Source: Pyrrhoderma lamaoense (taxonomy: Eukaryota; Basidiomycota; Agaricomycetes; Hymenochaetales; Hymenochaetaceae). From it: DNA of 64,000 nt. This document shows, one piece after another, positions 62,490 to 64,000 of this stretch (positions are counted from its first letter, which is position 1; every line of letters starts with the position of its first letter). The position numbers were made by a program, and so were the translations under genes. The stretch spans positions 806,001 through 870,000 of the forward strand of contig NBAZ01000005.1 in the NCBI GenBank assembly GCA_002794735.1, in the 5' to 3' direction. Below the pieces are notes generated by a model that worked only from the letters and a program-made list of their open reading frames with translations, was not told where the DNA came from and made no database searches.

Positions 62490-62991
62490 ACGAATAGTTT
62501 GGTAAGAGAGAGACGGAGAAGGGAGGGAGGAGAGAGAGAAAGATAGAAGGAGACCGTTTGACAAAGGAGGATAAGACCTTTTCTACGTTTCCTACATTAT
62601 ACGGATCCGAGCCTTTCTCTCAAATTTCTCTTTCTTCTCTTTTTCCTGATTCCACTCTACTCTTCCTTAACCCCTCCCTCCTCCCCCTCCAAGTCACATC
62701 ATCCTATCCCCTTCATCTCTTTTCCGTCTTCTTAATCCTCTTTTACATACCCTCTTCCCTTCTCCTACCGATTCTTTCACACCTCTCTTCTCTCTCTCTT
62801 TTTATACTCGAATGCCCCATTGCTTAGGATATCTTTATCCTCTAAACCCACTTCTCTTCTTCTCTTTTCTCTCTTCTCGGTTCTTCTTTCTCTTCTTACT
62901 TCCTCTCCCACTTCACTCAATTTTCCCCACAATTATCCGCACTCCCCTTCTTAGGTGCTTTTTTCCCTTTCGGTTATGCCTTACGTTGCTT

Positions 62992-63034
62992 GTGTGTATG
63001 TGTGTGTATGTGTGTGTGTGTGCGTGTGTGTGGT
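62992..63034. repeat. (TG)n microsatellite with TATG interruptions
   Basis: Tract of TG dinucleotides of about 40 nt, interrupted by ta and cg. A shorter TG tract follows at about 63119-63136. Confidence 0.85.
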
Positions 63035-63140
63035 TTTTCTTTCGTTTCTTTTCGATTCAGTTCGAATCTTCCTATTCCTATTCCCTTTATACCTTTCGTC
63101 ATCGTTCTATTCTCTCTCTGTGTGCGTGTGTGTTTGTGGG

Positions 63141-63164
63141 AGAAAGAGAGAGAGAGAGAGAGTT
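63141..63164. repeat. (GA)n microsatellite
   Basis: gagaaagaga followed by uninterrupted GA units. Confidence 0.85.
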
Positions 63165-63945
63165 GGTGGTGTTTTTACATGCATTTTTCGTGCCTTTTTT
63201 TCTTTTAGTCTCAGTCTCAGTCTCTGAGAGAGAGAAAACATCCATACATCCGTACATTCATACATCCATACCACATACACGTTTTCTGGTTCTGGGATCA
63301 TGTGTCAGAACATGGAGATTCGAGATCAAGCTGTGATGAGTGGGTGCGTTTGTGGAGAGGAGGGGGTGTTCAACCCGTTATAGACTTGTGGAGAGAGAAC
63401 GTGATTGTGACAAATTTACACAGAATACATACAGAGAGAAATTCATAGCCCGATAAACACTATAACTAACGCACATACATCTACGTCCTTGTCAAGTTTC
63501 TTATATTTACATTAAACACAACTGTATTTAAGTTTTTTCCTTTTCTCAAATGACTAAAATATAACTATATATAACTATAACTATCACTGGTTTTGCTCTC
63601 TCTTTCTAAAGTGTTTTCGTGTCCTGGTCCTAGCCTCTTCACTTGACAATGTTGAATGTATACCTTGTAATTCGCTCTAAGAGTTCCAGCCAAGCTTGTC
63701 TGTCCAGTCCTTCATTCCTTTCTTGACATTTCTGACCGTATATGGATTCATCATAACGAAAGGATATTAGATAAAAGACCTCAATTGAGAATGAGCGAGA
63801 CTAAGACTGATAATTGATTTTTTTATTTACAAAAAAAGAGAAACTTCATTTTTAAGTCGATATAAAGAGTTACAAGAAAAATATACAGTGAGTAAGAACA
63901 AAAAGAGAAAGAGAGAAAAACGAAGGGGTGGGAAAGGGTGGAAGG

Positions 63946-63997
63946 TTATAAAGCGACGTCTGCGATGCGTTGGCTTGCTAGACTGGTCGGTAGATGT
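63946..63997 (-). CDS. Possible 3' end of a gene running off the window
   Basis: On the minus strand a frame open to the window edge ends HLPTSLASQRIADVAL and then a TAA stop at 63946-63948. The composition differs from the surrounding low-complexity sequence and the end looks protein-like. It is only 17 codons, so this is weak; the other two minus frames are closed or low-complexity. Confidence 0.25.
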
Positions 63998-64000
63998 CAG

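Larger units (their letters stand above)
62490..63945. other. Gene-poor, pyrimidine-rich region with microsatellites
   Basis: Strong CT bias on the + strand (62560-63100), then TG, GA and CATA simple repeats, then AT-rich sequence. Long open frames here consist of Phe/Leu/Ser or Val/Cys runs and are by-products of the composition. Confidence 0.5.

Noticed and set aside
62558..63336. Overlapping long open frames rich in Phe/Leu/Ser or Val/Cys
   Set aside because: Products of CT-rich and TG/GA microsatellite sequence; no domain, splice linkage or start context.

Overview
This looks like nuclear DNA from a filamentous basidiomycete, probably Agaricomycotina. Genes are broken by many short GT-AG introns (mostly 45-110 nt). 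The gene set includes a DUF6533 seven-TM protein, a macrofage-activating-glycoprotein-like GPI protein, an EGF-ABCG (Adp1-type) transporter and an enlarged G-alpha subunit. I saw no transposon, rRNA, tRNA or CRISPR array. Exon models come from reading frames, splice signals and recalled family sequences. No alignment was run.

Layout. 0.7-2.6 kb: Rag GTPase Gtr2 (+). 4.2-6.2 kb: arrestin-domain protein (+). 6.2-9.2 kb: gene-poor, purine/pyrimidine-biased. 9.2-13.9 kb: G-alpha (-) diverging from a Cyp10/PPIL3 cyclophilin (+). 15.9-20.6 kb: F-actin capping protein beta (-), peroxisomal adenine nucleotide carrier (-) and a METTL21-like methyltransferase (+). 20.9-25.1 kb: a small secreted repeat-peptide precursor (-) and an MFS transporter (+). 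25.7-29.1 kb: Rpt2 proteasome ATPase (-) diverging from Iws1/Spn1 (+). 30.5-35.6 kb: GPI glycoprotein (-), alpha/beta hydrolase (+) and a small Cys-containing protein (+). 36.3-40.5 kb: tail-anchored protein (-) and DUF6533 protein (-). 42.7-49.9 kb: FRA10AC1-like (+), eIF6 (-), NDUFAF7 (+), AhpC/TSA-like (-, to 51.5). 52.8-62.5 kb: Avt3-type vacuolar amino-acid transporter (-), SDR (-) and Adp1-type ABC transporter (+). 62.5-64 kb: microsatellites and the possible tail of another gene.

Most genes are housekeeping and are not organised as pathways. Nutrient and vacuole functions (Gtr2, Avt3) and peroxisome functions (carrier, possible peroxin) recur, but without clustering that implies co-regulation.

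The most novel item is the 152-residue secreted precursor at 20941-21481. It has a signal peptide and seven copies of A-L-P/S-Q-T-F, six of them followed by a basic-x-Arg site, mostly at a 16-residue pitch. It has the form of a proprotein that releases several similar peptides.

A second theme is about thirteen places where otherwise intact conserved genes need a one- or two-base correction, mostly in homopolymer runs. This points to assembly error more than to gene decay.
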